Assembly: GCA_023666615.1 (NCBI GenBank)
Contig: JAMPBQ010000001.1
Span: 1,013,406-1,077,405 of the forward strand
DNA length: 64,000 bases
Reading direction: 5' to 3'
Source: Clostridium sp.
Lineage (GTDB): Bacteria > Bacteroidota > Bacteroidia > Bacteroidales > Muribaculaceae
The notes beneath the pieces are model-generated. The model ran no database searches. It worked only from the letters and a program-made list of their open reading frames with translations, and was not told where the DNA came from. This document shows, piece after piece, positions 39,794-49,252 of this stretch. Position 1 is the stretch's first letter. Every line of letters begins with the position of its first letter. Both the position numbers and the translations under genes were made by a program.

Positions 39794-42241
39794 ATGTCCA
39801 GAAAGAGAAATCGGACATTAATGTCGTTCTCAATCATAGGATTGGGTATGCTTATGGGGCAGGGTTCTGCCAATGCCGCTCCTCGTGAGACAAAAGACAT
39901 CAATTTTGACTGGCGCTTTATGGCCGGCGACCCGGCAGAAGCACAGGCCATTAATTTTGATGACAGCGCATGGCAGATTGTGAACTTGCCGCATGACTTT
40001 CAGATCTCCCAGCCTTGGGTGGAGCCTTCGGCCGATGAGAAGCCCGACCTCGACAATCCAGTTGCGAACGTGCTTTCGCGCCTGAGCTCTCGCGGTTTCA
40101 AGGAGATGGGGGCAGGATGGTATCGCTACAATTTTGTGCCGGACCAGAGCTGGAAGGGCAAGCGCGTGCTTCTCGACTTCGGCGGCATAATGTTGGTGGG
40201 CGATGTGTATTTCAACGGAAAGAAGGTCGGCGGCACCGACTATGGCTACGTGGGATTTGAGGTGGATGTCACCGACTTGATTGACTATGGCGGACCAAAC
40301 GTAATAGCCGTCAGGGCCGATACCGGCGCGCCTGAAAATTCGCGCTGGTACACAGGCGGCGGCATCAACCGCATGGTGAAGGTTGTCGTCACTGACCCCG
40401 ACACATATTTTATGCGCCATCCTCTGTATATAACTACACCCGTCGCCGAATCCGACAGGGCTATGGTGCGCCTGCAGGCTGAGATTGCCGCCCTCAAACA
40501 CAAGGGCGATTACCTCACTGTAAATGCAGTGATAAAGGACGCCGACGGAAATAAGGTATATGAAAAGACTGCCAAGCTCCCCTTCAATCCAAAGATGCGC
40601 ACAAGGGAATATCTCGTGGACAGCTTCGAAATGAAGAATCCGCGTCTATGGGAGCTTGATTCCCCGCATCTCTACAGCGTGGAGGTATCGCTTCTTGACG
40701 ACAACGGCGATGTGATAGATAAGGTTGATGATGCCTTCGGAGTGCGCAAGATTGAATACTCTCCCGAATTCGGCTTCAAGCTCAATGGCAAGAAAGTGCT
40801 CTTCCAGGGCCAGGCCGGGCACAATTCTTATGGGGCAATCGGAGCGGCGGCTTATCCGCGTTCGATAGAGCGAGAAATCCAAAAGCTGAAAGAGTTTGGA
40901 TTTAATCAGATTCGCAGTTCACACAATCCATACAGCGAGGAGCTCCTTGACCTTTGCGACAAATACGGAATCCTGGTGGTGGATGAAATATACGACAAGT
41001 GGCTGCAGCAATACACCGGCGGCCGCCGCGACTGGATGGAGCAATGGCCCAAGGATGTGCCCGAATGGGTGAAGCGTGACCGCAACCATCCCAGCGTAGT
41101 GATGTGGAGCTTCGGAAATGAGCTCCAGACCCTGTGGGACATTCCTTTCGCTGATTGGGGCGTAACGCCTTATAAGCTGCAAAAGACCCTTCTGGAAAGA
41201 TATGACAAGACGCGCCCTACGACCGTTGCCATGCACCCGCGCGGACGCAATCTTGAGACCGATTCGCTGCCAGCCGACCTCGTTCACGAAACAGACATTG
41301 CCTCATACAATTACAGGTACATGTATTTCCCCGGCGACCACCGCAGATTTCCCAACTTGATTTTCTACCAAAGCGAGGCCAATCTTTCAAATATGGGTCC
41401 AAACTTTTTCGACATGGACCGCAACAGCGTAGTGGGCCTTTCGTATTGGGGCATGATCGACTATATAGGCGAATCCACCGGCTGGCCGGCAAAGGGGTGG
41501 ACGCAGGGCGTGTTTGACATTTCCCTTGAGCCGAAGCCCATGGCGTATTTCCTGCGCAGCTATTTCAAGCCCGATGAACCTCTTGTGCATATTTCTGTGA
41601 TTGAAAACGCCGGGGAGCAGCGCATGTGGAATGGCATCAAAATAGGCAGTGACCAGCAGACTGACCATTGGAACCGCCAGCCGGGCAGCAAATACGACAT
41701 CTATACTTACACCAACGGCGATGAGGTGGAGCTTCTTCTGAATGGCCGCAGCCTCGGGCGCGTGGCGAATGACACTGTGAACAGCCGCGGCCGCAACCGC
41801 ATCCTTTGGAAAGATGTCGCCTATGAGCCCGGCACGCTGGAGGCTTTGGCATACAAGATGGGGGAAAAGAAGCCCATCGCCCGCCATCGCATTGAGACCA
41901 CCGAAAAGATGAAAAAGCTTGACATAAGCTCCGACAACCCCGAATGGAGGGCCGACGGCATGGATCTCCAGCATGTGAGAATACTCGCGGTGGACAGCAA
42001 AAACCGCCATGTGGCGCCGGAAGACACTCCCTTGCGCTTTGAAGTAGAAGGCCCGGCTGAAATCATAGGAGTGACGAATGGCGATATGACGAGCGAAGAA
42101 TCCATGGTGGGCAACACCCGCCGGCTGTACAATGGCCGCGCGTCGGTGATTCTGCGCTCCACCCGAGAAAGCGGGCCTGTGACGCTAACTGTCACTCCCG
42201 AGGGAGGCAAGCCTGTGAAATACAAGATGAATACTTTATAA
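39794..42241 (+). CDS. Secreted GH2 beta-galactosidase-like enzyme
   Basis: 815 residues from the ATG at 39794 (two earlier ATGs at 39764 and 39770 are possible; this one gives the signal peptide MSRKRNRTLMSFSIIGLGML ending GSANA). The layout is jelly-roll sugar-binding domain (KDINFDWRFMAGDPAEAQ, GAGWYRYNF), Ig-like domain, TIM barrel with RSSHNPYSEELLDLCDKYGI, acid/base Glu in HPSVVMWSFGNEL and nucleophile Glu in LIFYQSEANLS, then DUF4982-type C-terminal domains. Acts in the periplasm on beta-galactosides or related glycosides. No SusC/SusD lies beside it, so this is not a classical utilisation locus. The next gene is a second GH2 13 nt downstream. Confidence 0.92.
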   Translation: MSRKRNRTLMSFSIIGLGMLMGQGSANAAPRETKDINFDWRFMAGDPAEAQAINFDDSAWQIVNLPHDFQISQPWVEPSADEKPDLDNPVANVLSRLSSRGFKEMGAGWYRYNFVPDQSWKGKRVLLDFGGIMLVGDVYFNGKKVGGTDYGYVGFEVDVTDLIDYGGPNVIAVRADTGAPENSRWYTGGGINRMVKVVVTDPDTYFMRHPLYITTPVAESDRAMVRLQAEIAALKHKGDYLTVNAVIKDADGNKVYEKTAKLPFNPKMRTREYLVDSFEMKNPRLWELDSPHLYSVEVSLLDDNGDVIDKVDDAFGVRKIEYSPEFGFKLNGKKVLFQGQAGHNSYGAIGAAAYPRSIEREIQKLKEFGFNQIRSSHNPYSEELLDLCDKYGILVVDEIYDKWLQQYTGGRRDWMEQWPKDVPEWVKRDRNHPSVVMWSFGNELQTLWDIPFADWGVTPYKLQKTLLERYDKTRPTTVAMHPRGRNLETDSLPADLVHETDIASYNYRYMYFPGDHRRFPNLIFYQSEANLSNMGPNFFDMDRNSVVGLSYWGMIDYIGESTGWPAKGWTQGVFDISLEPKPMAYFLRSYFKPDEPLVHISVIENAGEQRMWNGIKIGSDQQTDHWNRQPGSKYDIYTYTNGDEVELLLNGRSLGRVANDTVNSRGRNRILWKDVAYEPGTLEALAYKMGEKKPIARHRIETTEKMKKLDISSDNPEWRADGMDLQHVRILAVDSKNRHVAPEDTPLRFEVEGPAEIIGVTNGDMTSEESMVGNTRRLYNGRASVILRSTRESGPVTLTVTPEGGKPVKYKMNTL

Positions 42242-42254
42242 AAATTTGATTATA

Positions 42255-44759
42255 ATGAAGAAACTGACATGCTGCATTGCGGCCTTCGCAATCTCATTCG
42301 CCGCATCCGATGCCTTTGCGCAAAGGACTGAAACCACTCTTAATGAGGGATGGCAATTTTCCAGGGGAGAGCTCTCGGATGTGAAGGAATGGCAAAACGT
42401 GCGCGTGCCCCACGATTGGGCTGTTTATGGCCCGTTTGACGGCTCAAACGACCTTCAGAAAGTGATGGTGGAGCAAGATGGAGAAAAAGAAAAATCTTTG
42501 AAGACGGGACGCACAGGCGGTTTGCCCTTCATAGGCAAGGGAGTGTACCGCCGCACGCTTGAAATTCCCGATACCGCCGGGCGACAATTCACTTTAGTGT
42601 TTGACGGCGCCATGAGCAACGCGCATGTGAAGATAAACGGCAAAGAGGTTGGGTTCTGGCCTTACGGCTACAATTCATTCTACGTAGAGCTCGACAACAA
42701 TGACTTGCGCCTTGGTGAAAATGTGCTTACAGTGGAGCTTGAAAACTATGAGCGGGCTTCCCGCTGGTATCCCGGCGCCGGCCTTTACCGCAATGTCCAC
42801 CTCGTGGAGACCGGCAAGGTGCATATTCCTATTTGGGGCACCTACGTCACAACTCCCTATGTTACGCCCGAATTGGCCAGCGTCACCCTGCGCACAAAGA
42901 TTGAGGGCGCCAAGCAGAGCAAGGATTGGCCTTTTGGCGAGAAGATTGTAGTAAACACTAACATTTACAGTCCGCAAGGCAAGATTGTGGCTTCGGGCAA
43001 GACTGACTTTGTGGCACGCGGACAGGAATTGACACAAAATTTCAGTGTAAAGAATCCCGAATTGTGGGATCTTGATTCGCCCGCGCTTTACACAGCCAAG
43101 ACTACATTAACCCTTGACGGCAAAGTGGTTGACGAATATGACACCCGCTTTGGCATACGCAAGATTGAGTACATTCCGGATGAGGGATTTTTCCTTAACG
43201 GCAAATACACGAAGTTCAAAGGCGTTTGCAATCACCATGACCTTGGCCCGCTTGGGGCCGCCGTCAACAAGTCGGCCCTGCGCCATCAAATCGAATTGAT
43301 GAAGGAGATTGGCGTGAACGCAATACGCACTTCCCACAACATGCCTGCGCCGGAGTTGGTGGAGCTTTGCGACGAGATGGGCATTATGCTGATGGTGGAG
43401 CCCTTTGACGACTGGGGCTACCGACCGAAATCGCCCAACGGATACGGCGCGGTCTTCAATGAATGGGCCGAAAGGGACATCACGAATATGGTGGAGCAAT
43501 ATCGCAACAGCCCGTCGGTGGTGATGTGGTCCATCGGCAATGAAGTGCCCAGCCAGGGCGGAGAGCCCGGAATGAGGGAGCTTGTGATGCTTCAGGATTT
43601 GGTGCATAAGCTTGATCCCACTCGCCCTGTGACATGCGGCATGGACCAGGCATTGTCGGTGCTTGACAATGGATTTGCCGCAGCCCTCGACATTCCCGGA
43701 TTCAACTATAAGCCGCATCTTTACAAATCGGCCTACGAGCGGCTTCCCCAAAAGTTGATCCTCGGGTCAGAGACAGCATCCACCGTTTCGTCGCGAGGCG
43801 TGTATAAATTCCCTATGGAAGTGTCGTCCACTAAGACGTATGACGACCATCAATGCTCTTCCTACGATACAGAGTTCTGCTATTGGAGCAATATCCCGGA
43901 CCTTGACTTTGCCGCGGATGAGGACTATCCTTGGTGCATAGGCCAATTTGTGTGGACAGGCTTTGACTATCTTGGGGAGCCTACCCCGTACGCCACCGAC
44001 GGGTGGCCCAGCCATTCAAGCATGTTCGGCATCTTTGACCTTGCATCGCTGCCCAAGGACCGAGCTTATCTCTATCGCTCCGTTTGGCGGGAGGACGCGC
44101 CTACGCTGCACATCTTGCCTCACTGGAACTGGAAAGGACGCGAGGGGCAGCAGACTCCAGTGATGGTTTACACCTCCTATCCTAAGGCTGAGCTGTTTGT
44201 GAATGGCGTGAACCAGGGCATCCGCGAAAAAGAGGAGGGGAAGAAAATCATGCCAACTGACAAGACAGACCAAAACCATTTTCCCGACAAGACAACTCGC
44301 GAATCAATGAACCGCTACAGGCTCATTTGGGACGATGTGGTGTATCAGCCGGGCGAAATCAAGGTTGTGGCATACGATGAAAATGGAAACGCCGCGGAGG
44401 AAAAGACCGTAAAGACCGCAGGCAAGCCACATCACTTGGTGCTTACCCCCAACCGCGAGGAGCTTGCAGCCAATGGAGACGACCTCCTTTATGTAACGGT
44501 GCAAGTGGCCGACAAAGACGGAAACATTGTGCCCACGGATACGCGCATGGTTAAATTCAAGGTTGAAGGCGCGGGCTCATACGAGGCAGCCGCCAATGGC
44601 GACCCCACATGCCTCCTTCCATTCCAAAATCCAGAAATGAAGCTCTTCAGCGGCGCCGCCACAGCCATCGCCCGCAGCGCCAAGGAGCCCGGCGCCCTGA
44701 CCTTCACCGCCACCGCCCCCGGCGTAAAGACCGCCACCCTCACCCTCCCCGTAAAATAA
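42255..44759 (+). CDS. Secreted GH2 glycoside hydrolase (beta-galactosidase-like)
   Basis: 834 residues from ATG 42255, with signal peptide MKKLTCCIAAFAISFAASDAFA. Same family as its neighbour but clearly divergent: KGVYRRTLEIPDTAG, SRWYPGAGLYRNVHLV, RTSHNMPAPELVELCDEMGIMLMVE, acid/base Glu in SPSVVMWSIGNEVPSQ and nucleophile Glu in LILGSETASTVSSRG; C-terminal DUF4982 and Ig-like domain (KPHHLVLTPNREELAANGDD). Predicted periplasmic exo-hydrolase; possible substrates include galactosides or glucuronides. Translated directly after the first GH2, so the pair may act on successive linkages. Terminator immediately after. Confidence 0.92.
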   Translation: MKKLTCCIAAFAISFAASDAFAQRTETTLNEGWQFSRGELSDVKEWQNVRVPHDWAVYGPFDGSNDLQKVMVEQDGEKEKSLKTGRTGGLPFIGKGVYRRTLEIPDTAGRQFTLVFDGAMSNAHVKINGKEVGFWPYGYNSFYVELDNNDLRLGENVLTVELENYERASRWYPGAGLYRNVHLVETGKVHIPIWGTYVTTPYVTPELASVTLRTKIEGAKQSKDWPFGEKIVVNTNIYSPQGKIVASGKTDFVARGQELTQNFSVKNPELWDLDSPALYTAKTTLTLDGKVVDEYDTRFGIRKIEYIPDEGFFLNGKYTKFKGVCNHHDLGPLGAAVNKSALRHQIELMKEIGVNAIRTSHNMPAPELVELCDEMGIMLMVEPFDDWGYRPKSPNGYGAVFNEWAERDITNMVEQYRNSPSVVMWSIGNEVPSQGGEPGMRELVMLQDLVHKLDPTRPVTCGMDQALSVLDNGFAAALDIPGFNYKPHLYKSAYERLPQKLILGSETASTVSSRGVYKFPMEVSSTKTYDDHQCSSYDTEFCYWSNIPDLDFAADEDYPWCIGQFVWTGFDYLGEPTPYATDGWPSHSSMFGIFDLASLPKDRAYLYRSVWREDAPTLHILPHWNWKGREGQQTPVMVYTSYPKAELFVNGVNQGIREKEEGKKIMPTDKTDQNHFPDKTTRESMNRYRLIWDDVVYQPGEIKVVAYDENGNAAEEKTVKTAGKPHHLVLTPNREELAANGDDLLYVTVQVADKDGNIVPTDTRMVKFKVEGAGSYEAAANGDPTCLLPFQNPEMKLFSGAATAIARSAKEPGALTFTATAPGVKTATLTLPVK

Positions 44760-44775
44760 CGAAATTAGAATACCC

Positions 44776-44821
44776 ATACAAAGACAAGGGGCATGAACAT
44801 TCATGCCCCTTGTCTTTGTAT
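44776..44821. terminator. Two-way terminator with a 22-bp perfect stem
   Basis: ATACAAAGACAAGGGGCATG plus AA (44776-44797) pairs perfectly with its complement at 44800-44821 around a 2-nt centre. It sits between the convergent GH2 and outer-membrane barrel genes, 16 nt and 10 nt from their stops. The long symmetric stem should stop transcripts from both sides; an alternative would be a protein-binding palindrome. Confidence 0.85.
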
Positions 44822-44831
44822 ATGCCTTAGG

Positions 44832-46877
44832 TTAGTTTGAGGTGCCGAAGCGGGAGGTGTCGATTGTGGCGTCTGATTTGGGCTTGAATCCGTTGAATCG
44901 CCAAATGAATGTGAGGCGGAGGCTGCGGGTGAGGTCGCGAATCTTCATGCGGTAGTCCTGGCCGGCGTGGTTGATTGCTAGAGTAGGTGACCAAGTGTTA
45001 AAGAGGTCGTCGGCCTTTAGGTCGAGTTCGCAGCACCGTTTTTTCCCGAACTGCCACTTCGCTCCGGCATCTATTTTCCATATGGCCGAGAGATTGCCTA
45101 TTCCTTGGATTGAGGGGGAGAGATACGAGATGTCAAGAGATAAAGAAACGGGGCAGTTTTGGCTGAATCTAAAAGAATTGTTCAAGGCTCCGTAGAGAAT
45201 CCATTTGTGGTTGTCAAAGCTTATGCTGTGGAAATGGCTGGCCTTTTCACGCTGATTGTAGATATTGGCGGTTGCCGCAGCGTTCCAAACATATCCGACA
45301 TTGAAAGGCGCGTTTAAGTTTAGGCCAATTGAGCGCTTATAGTTTGTATTGATTGTCTGGTAAATTAAGGCCAGCTCGCCAGGCGATTGGTATGGAAGCT
45401 GCACAGTGGCCTTGTCGCCATACTGCACAAACAGGGTTGCAGCGTATTTTTGCTTGAAGATATAGCTGAATTGCGAGTTGTATTGAATGTAAGGCTGCAA
45501 AGCGGGATTGCCAATCACCTTTGAGTAGGGGTTGATGTATGAAGTGCGGCTGTGAAGCTCCCAATAGGAAGGGTAGACGCGCTCAGAGGTGAAATTGAGT
45601 TGGAATATGCTTTTGGGTGTCTTGTAGAAGGTGGCGCCAAGCTGCGGGATGAAATTCCAATTATGTTGATTTTCATTGTGGAAGTATTCCGCCTTTGCCG
45701 AGGCATTGAATGACAGTCCCCATTCAAAAGACCTCTGCAGGCCGATGTATGCGTCGGCAACATTCTCCGAAGATGTTCCTGTGAAGCCGCCATCCACGTT
45801 GGGATAGTTCGACTGCGAACTCCGGTCATTTGATCGCTGGTATTCCAAGCCATAATTTATCTGCCACTTTCCAAACTGATGCTGCTGGTCGGCATAGGCG
45901 TGCCAGCGGTTGATGTCCTGGCGGTTGAGAGAGCTCAATATGAATTCGCCGGCTTGAGTCAGGGTTTGGTTGCGGGCCTCGCCATAATATGTGTAGTCGC
46001 CGCCAAGAGTGAGGCCGAATGGGGCGGAATACCGCAGGGCTACGCTGTGATAGTTGATGGGGCCGTCATAACCATAGGCGTTGGTGAAATTTCCCAACGT
46101 GCCTGAAGACAAGCTCCGGCCTTTGGCATCAGAGGTAATTTGCCCGTTGTAAGTTAGCCGCAATGTTTTGTAGGATGCCGCGGCATAAATGTTGTTGGTC
46201 AAGCTTTCGGATATTCGACGCATATCATCCTCAATCATATTGCGCTTTCCGTCAAGCATATGATTGGAGAAAGTCTCTTCATGATTCCATGTTTTTGCCC
46301 GCGACAACCCATAGTTGAGATCAAAGGTCCAGTCCTTAGCGGCATAAACGGCTGCAAGCCCGCCACCGTAGGAAGAATAATGCTTGTGGCTGTATCCGGC
46401 ACGGGCCTGCCCCTGCAAGCCATCGAGCGGCGTGGGCGTTTTCAGCACCACATTGATCACCGCTCCGCTGACGTGGTATTTCGCAGGCGCCGAGTACATC
46501 ACCTCTACGGTCTTTAGGCGGTCGATTGGCGTGGTGTAGAGAAGCTGGTAGAGATTCTCAATAGGCATGTTCGTCAGTTCCCCGTTTAGGATGATTGTGA
46601 CGTTGCTAGCTCCGGCCAGGCCGATGAGGCCATTGTTGCTCACTACGCCCGGCAAATAGCCAAGGGCTTCAAGAATATTGTTGACGGGCTTGTCCGCGAC
46701 AATTGAGGGCAAGTCAATAGACATAATGCCGTCCTCAGCCCTGATTTGCGGCTTTTCGCCCTTTACGACAACCTCATTGAGCGCTTGCGACTGCAAAGAG
46801 TCGGCGATTTCCTCTCTATTCGCCAAGGCGCTTAAAGATGTCAGAGAGCCAATAAGCAAAAACGTAAAAATTTTCAT
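44832..46877 (-). CDS. TonB-receptor-like outer-membrane beta-barrel protein (OMP_b-brl_3 type)
   Basis: 681 residues from ATG 46877, with signal peptide MKIFTFLLIGSLTSLSALA. A plug-like domain includes LNEVVVKGEKPQIRAEDGIM, NILEALGYLPGVVSNN, VTIILNGELT and RLKTVEVMYSAPAKYHVSGAVINVVLKT, followed by a long beta-barrel rich in aromatic strands (YGLEYQRSNDRSSQ, VWNAAATANIYNQREKA). It lacks the DUF carboxypeptidase-like N-terminal extension of SusC proteins and has no SusD partner. Probably an outer-membrane uptake or binding barrel for an unknown ligand. It is divergent from a two-component system with repeat sites between them, suggesting direct control. Confidence 0.87.
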   Translation of the reverse strand: MKIFTFLLIGSLTSLSALANREEIADSLQSQALNEVVVKGEKPQIRAEDGIMSIDLPSIVADKPVNNILEALGYLPGVVSNNGLIGLAGASNVTIILNGELTNMPIENLYQLLYTTPIDRLKTVEVMYSAPAKYHVSGAVINVVLKTPTPLDGLQGQARAGYSHKHYSSYGGGLAAVYAAKDWTFDLNYGLSRAKTWNHEETFSNHMLDGKRNMIEDDMRRISESLTNNIYAAASYKTLRLTYNGQITSDAKGRSLSSGTLGNFTNAYGYDGPINYHSVALRYSAPFGLTLGGDYTYYGEARNQTLTQAGEFILSSLNRQDINRWHAYADQQHQFGKWQINYGLEYQRSNDRSSQSNYPNVDGGFTGTSSENVADAYIGLQRSFEWGLSFNASAKAEYFHNENQHNWNFIPQLGATFYKTPKSIFQLNFTSERVYPSYWELHSRTSYINPYSKVIGNPALQPYIQYNSQFSYIFKQKYAATLFVQYGDKATVQLPYQSPGELALIYQTINTNYKRSIGLNLNAPFNVGYVWNAAATANIYNQREKASHFHSISFDNHKWILYGALNNSFRFSQNCPVSLSLDISYLSPSIQGIGNLSAIWKIDAGAKWQFGKKRCCELDLKADDLFNTWSPTLAINHAGQDYRMKIRDLTRSLRLTFIWRFNGFKPKSDATIDTSRFGTSN

Positions 46878-46898
46878 AACGATTGAATGTTTTCTTTG

Positions 46899-46931
46899 CA
46901 AATTTATTGCGGAAAACAATCTTAATCCAAG
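46899..46931 (-). promoter_or_regulatory. Probable promoter of the outer-membrane barrel gene
   Basis: Minus-strand TAAATTTG (46906-46899) is a consensus -7 box; 21 nt upstream lies CTTG (46931-46928), one change from TTTG. The start codon at 46877 is 22 nt beyond. Confidence 0.55.
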
Positions 46932-46938
46932 CTTTCAT

Positions 46939-46977
46939 CCTTATTTAGACTTAACCCTTCCCTTATTTAGTCTTAAT
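46939..46977. promoter_or_regulatory. Direct-repeat operator between barrel gene and two-component system
   Basis: CCTTATTTAGACTTAA (46939-46954) and CCTTATTTAGTCTTAA (46961-46976) are direct repeats 22 bp apart, two helical turns. Further CTTAATCC lies at 46921. Direct repeats of this spacing are typical of OmpR-family response-regulator binding. The site sits just upstream of the barrel promoter and upstream of the kinase gene. Confidence 0.6.
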
Positions 46978-47027
46978 ATTGCGATAGGAAGGGGTGAATT
47001 AATGGAATATTGTTTGTAAATTCGCAT

Positions 47028-48440
47028 ATGAAAAAGTTTAAGATTAACTCGATAATTTTTATTGCGGCCATTGCTGCGATATTCATATGCAATGCGTATT
47101 TTCTTATAAGGCTGTATAAATCAATTAGGGATACAGTGGAGAGGGATGTCGTTACGGCTCTGGCGGATGCCGACCTTGACGAACTTTGGATAAGGGCCGA
47201 CAGGGCGCGGGCCGGAACGACCGCTGAGTTGGAAGCAGGCGCCCAGGAGGCTGACACCCTGCGGAAGGGAGAGACTTCGGTGTATCAAGACCCCGATGGC
47301 ACGATGGTAGCCACAACCACTCATGTTGACGGCACTGTGTCGGCAGAGGCGGTGAAGGTGGAAGGCGACAGATCTTTCACAAATGTATTCATAAGCACAG
47401 TGGGCAGGCAATTCCACGGCATTATGGACCCTTATGTCACTCCAAATTTGGAAGTTATGGACAGCGTGTTTGCCATGCGGCTTAACAGCAGGCATATATA
47501 TCCTGACTTTGTGGCGGTGGAAATAGTTAATGATCATGGAGATATAGTTATGAATAGCGTGGAAGCGGCTGAAAAAGGCTGCGATGTGTTTGTTTATCCA
47601 TTTAATGCGGACGCCGGCCTATCATACAGGGCTTATATTTCTCCTCTCACCCGGCATGTTCTTTCGCAGATGATGGGGGTGATTGTGACGATCTTTCTTT
47701 TGATGGCGACTTTTGCCGCGGCATTTTGGTATTTGTTCCGCACTGTATCCAAGCTGAGGACAATCGAGGAGATGAAGGATGATTTTGTAAGCAACATGAC
47801 CCATGAGCTGAAAACGCCCATATCGATCGCCTATTCCGCCAATGACGCGCTGCTTAACTATGATACAACGAATGACCAGGAGAAAAAGAATGCGTATTTA
47901 ACGATAGCAATCAAACAGCTGAAGAGGCTTGGTGAACTTGTGGAGAATATACTTGCGATGAGCATGGAGCGCCGCAAGACGATGGCGCTGAAGATGGAGA
48001 GAGTCCGCATTTCAGAGCTGGCTGAGGAGGTGGCCACGGCTCAACGCATGAGGGGAGAGAAGGAAATTTCAATTTCGGTGGAATCAGATGATGACGTTGA
48101 AGTTACGGCAGACAAATCACATTTGGCCAATGTATTGAACAATTTGATTGACAATTCGATCAAATATTCCGGCGAATCGGTTGATATCCATTTAATGATT
48201 AATTCAGACAGGATTTTGGTGAAGGACAATGGCATAGGCATTCCGCAAAAAAGCATGCCGTTTATTTTTGACAAATTCTACCGAGTGCCGCACGGCAACC
48301 GCCAAGACGTGCGCGGATATGGCATTGGGCTGTACTATGTGAGGAGCATTCTTGAGAAAATGGGGTGGGGAATCACCGCGATTAGCAAGGAAGGGGAAGG
48401 CACTGCATTCACGATAAAATTCAATGGCAATGAAGGCTAA
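47028..48440 (+). CDS. Sensor histidine kinase
   Basis: 470 residues from ATG 47028. TM1 is INSIIFIAAIAAIFICNAYFLI (7-28), followed by a periplasmic domain of about 180 residues and TM2 MMGVIVTIFLLMATFAAAFWYLF (about 214-236). The kinase core has DDFVSNMTHELKTPISIAYSAN (phospho-His259), NLIDNSIKYS (N box), VKDNGIGIPQKSMPFIFDKFYRVPHG (G1/F) and GYGIGLYYVRSILEKMGWG (G2). Reminiscent of Bacteroides RprX, but the symbol is not assigned because other Bacteroidetes kinases look similar. Overlaps the regulator gene by 17 nt, so they are co-translated. Confidence 0.95.
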   Translation: MKKFKINSIIFIAAIAAIFICNAYFLIRLYKSIRDTVERDVVTALADADLDELWIRADRARAGTTAELEAGAQEADTLRKGETSVYQDPDGTMVATTTHVDGTVSAEAVKVEGDRSFTNVFISTVGRQFHGIMDPYVTPNLEVMDSVFAMRLNSRHIYPDFVAVEIVNDHGDIVMNSVEAAEKGCDVFVYPFNADAGLSYRAYISPLTRHVLSQMMGVIVTIFLLMATFAAAFWYLFRTVSKLRTIEEMKDDFVSNMTHELKTPISIAYSANDALLNYDTTNDQEKKNAYLTIAIKQLKRLGELVENILAMSMERRKTMALKMERVRISELAEEVATAQRMRGEKEISISVESDDDVEVTADKSHLANVLNNLIDNSIKYSGESVDIHLMINSDRILVKDNGIGIPQKSMPFIFDKFYRVPHGNRQDVRGYGIGLYYVRSILEKMGWGITAISKEGEGTAFTIKFNGNEG

Positions 48441-49113
48441 GATACTTTTTGTAGAGGATGAACGCGACCTTTCGCTGATAATGTGCGATACTTTGCGGGA
48501 ACAGGGCTATGACGCGCTGGCGGCGTACGATGGCATAGAAGGCTTTGCGAAATATAAGGCTGAGGGCGCTGACTTGGTTGTGGCCGACGTGATGATGCCT
48601 CGGATTGATGGTTTTGCTATGGCAAGGGAGATCCGCAGGCTTTCCGCTAATGTGCCGATTATCTTTCTGACGGCCAAAAGCTCCATTGATGACGTGGAGG
48701 AGGGCTTTGGCATCGGGGCAAATGACTATTTGAGGAAGCCATTTGAGCTGCGGGAGCTTCTTGTGCGCATCAAGGCACTCCTCCGCAACAGCCATCTCGC
48801 ACCGTCGGAGAGCATAACATATGCCATTGGGCGATATGTGTTTAACGTGGCGAGCCAATCATTGTCATACGGCGGCAAGGAATCCGCCTTGTCGAACATA
48901 GAGGCGAGGATTTTGGAGAAATTGGCGGCAAACATCGGCAAGACGGTAGACGCCTCGGAATTGATGATTGCGGTGTGGGGAAGAGATGAAGTGAGCAACC
49001 GCAATTCCCTGCACGGCTATATCCACAAGCTGCGCCAAGCCCTGCGGCGCGACCCCTCCATCAACATCATCAACCAGCGCGGCTTCGGCTACATGCTCAG
49101 CTCCGGGAGATAG
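48424..49113 (+). CDS. OmpR-family response regulator
   Basis: 229 residues (an ATG two codons later at 48430 is also possible). Receiver domain: ILFVEDERDLS, phospho-acceptor Asp55 in LVVADVMMPRIDG, conserved Thr in IIFLTAKSS and Lys105 in DYLRKPFELRELL. The C-terminal winged helix has LSNIEARILEKLAANIGKTVDASELMIAVWGRDEVSNRNSLHGYIHKLRQAL and ends NQRGFGYMLSS, the OmpR DNA-binding pattern. Likely controls the divergent outer-membrane barrel gene and itself through the direct repeat at 46939-46977. Confidence 0.95.
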   Translation: MAMKAKILFVEDERDLSLIMCDTLREQGYDALAAYDGIEGFAKYKAEGADLVVADVMMPRIDGFAMAREIRRLSANVPIIFLTAKSSIDDVEEGFGIGANDYLRKPFELRELLVRIKALLRNSHLAPSESITYAIGRYVFNVASQSLSYGGKESALSNIEARILEKLAANIGKTVDASELMIAVWGRDEVSNRNSLHGYIHKLRQALRRDPSINIINQRGFGYMLSSGR

Positions 49114-49150
49114 ACGAAAGGCTCAGACAAAACTAAAGAAAACTCAACGT

Positions 49151-49188
49151 ATAACAATTTAGAGGATAAATTGTTATAAATTGTTTTT
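49151..49188 (+). terminator. Terminator of the two-component operon
   Basis: ATAACAATTTA pairs perfectly with TAAATTGTTAT (11 bp) around GAGGA, followed by AAATTGTTTTTT. Confidence 0.75.
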
Positions 49189-49220
49189 TGGGGGAGGGGA
49201 TTGGCCTGTGGGTGAAAGAA

Positions 49221-49247
49221 AAAGGCTGGAATCGAGGATTCCAGCCT
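49221..49247 (-). terminator. Terminator of tRNA-Ser(TGA)
   Basis: AGGCTGGAATC pairs with GATTCCAGCCT (11 bp, 49223-49247) around a 3-nt loop, followed on the minus strand by TTTTTC. It starts 6 nt after the tRNA end. Confidence 0.85.
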
Positions 49248-49252
49248 GTGGG

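Noticed and set aside
44832-46877. SusC protein of a polysaccharide-utilisation locus
   Set aside because: No SusD follows, and the N-terminal carboxypeptidase-like domain of SusC proteins is missing; OMP_b-brl_3-type barrel fits better.
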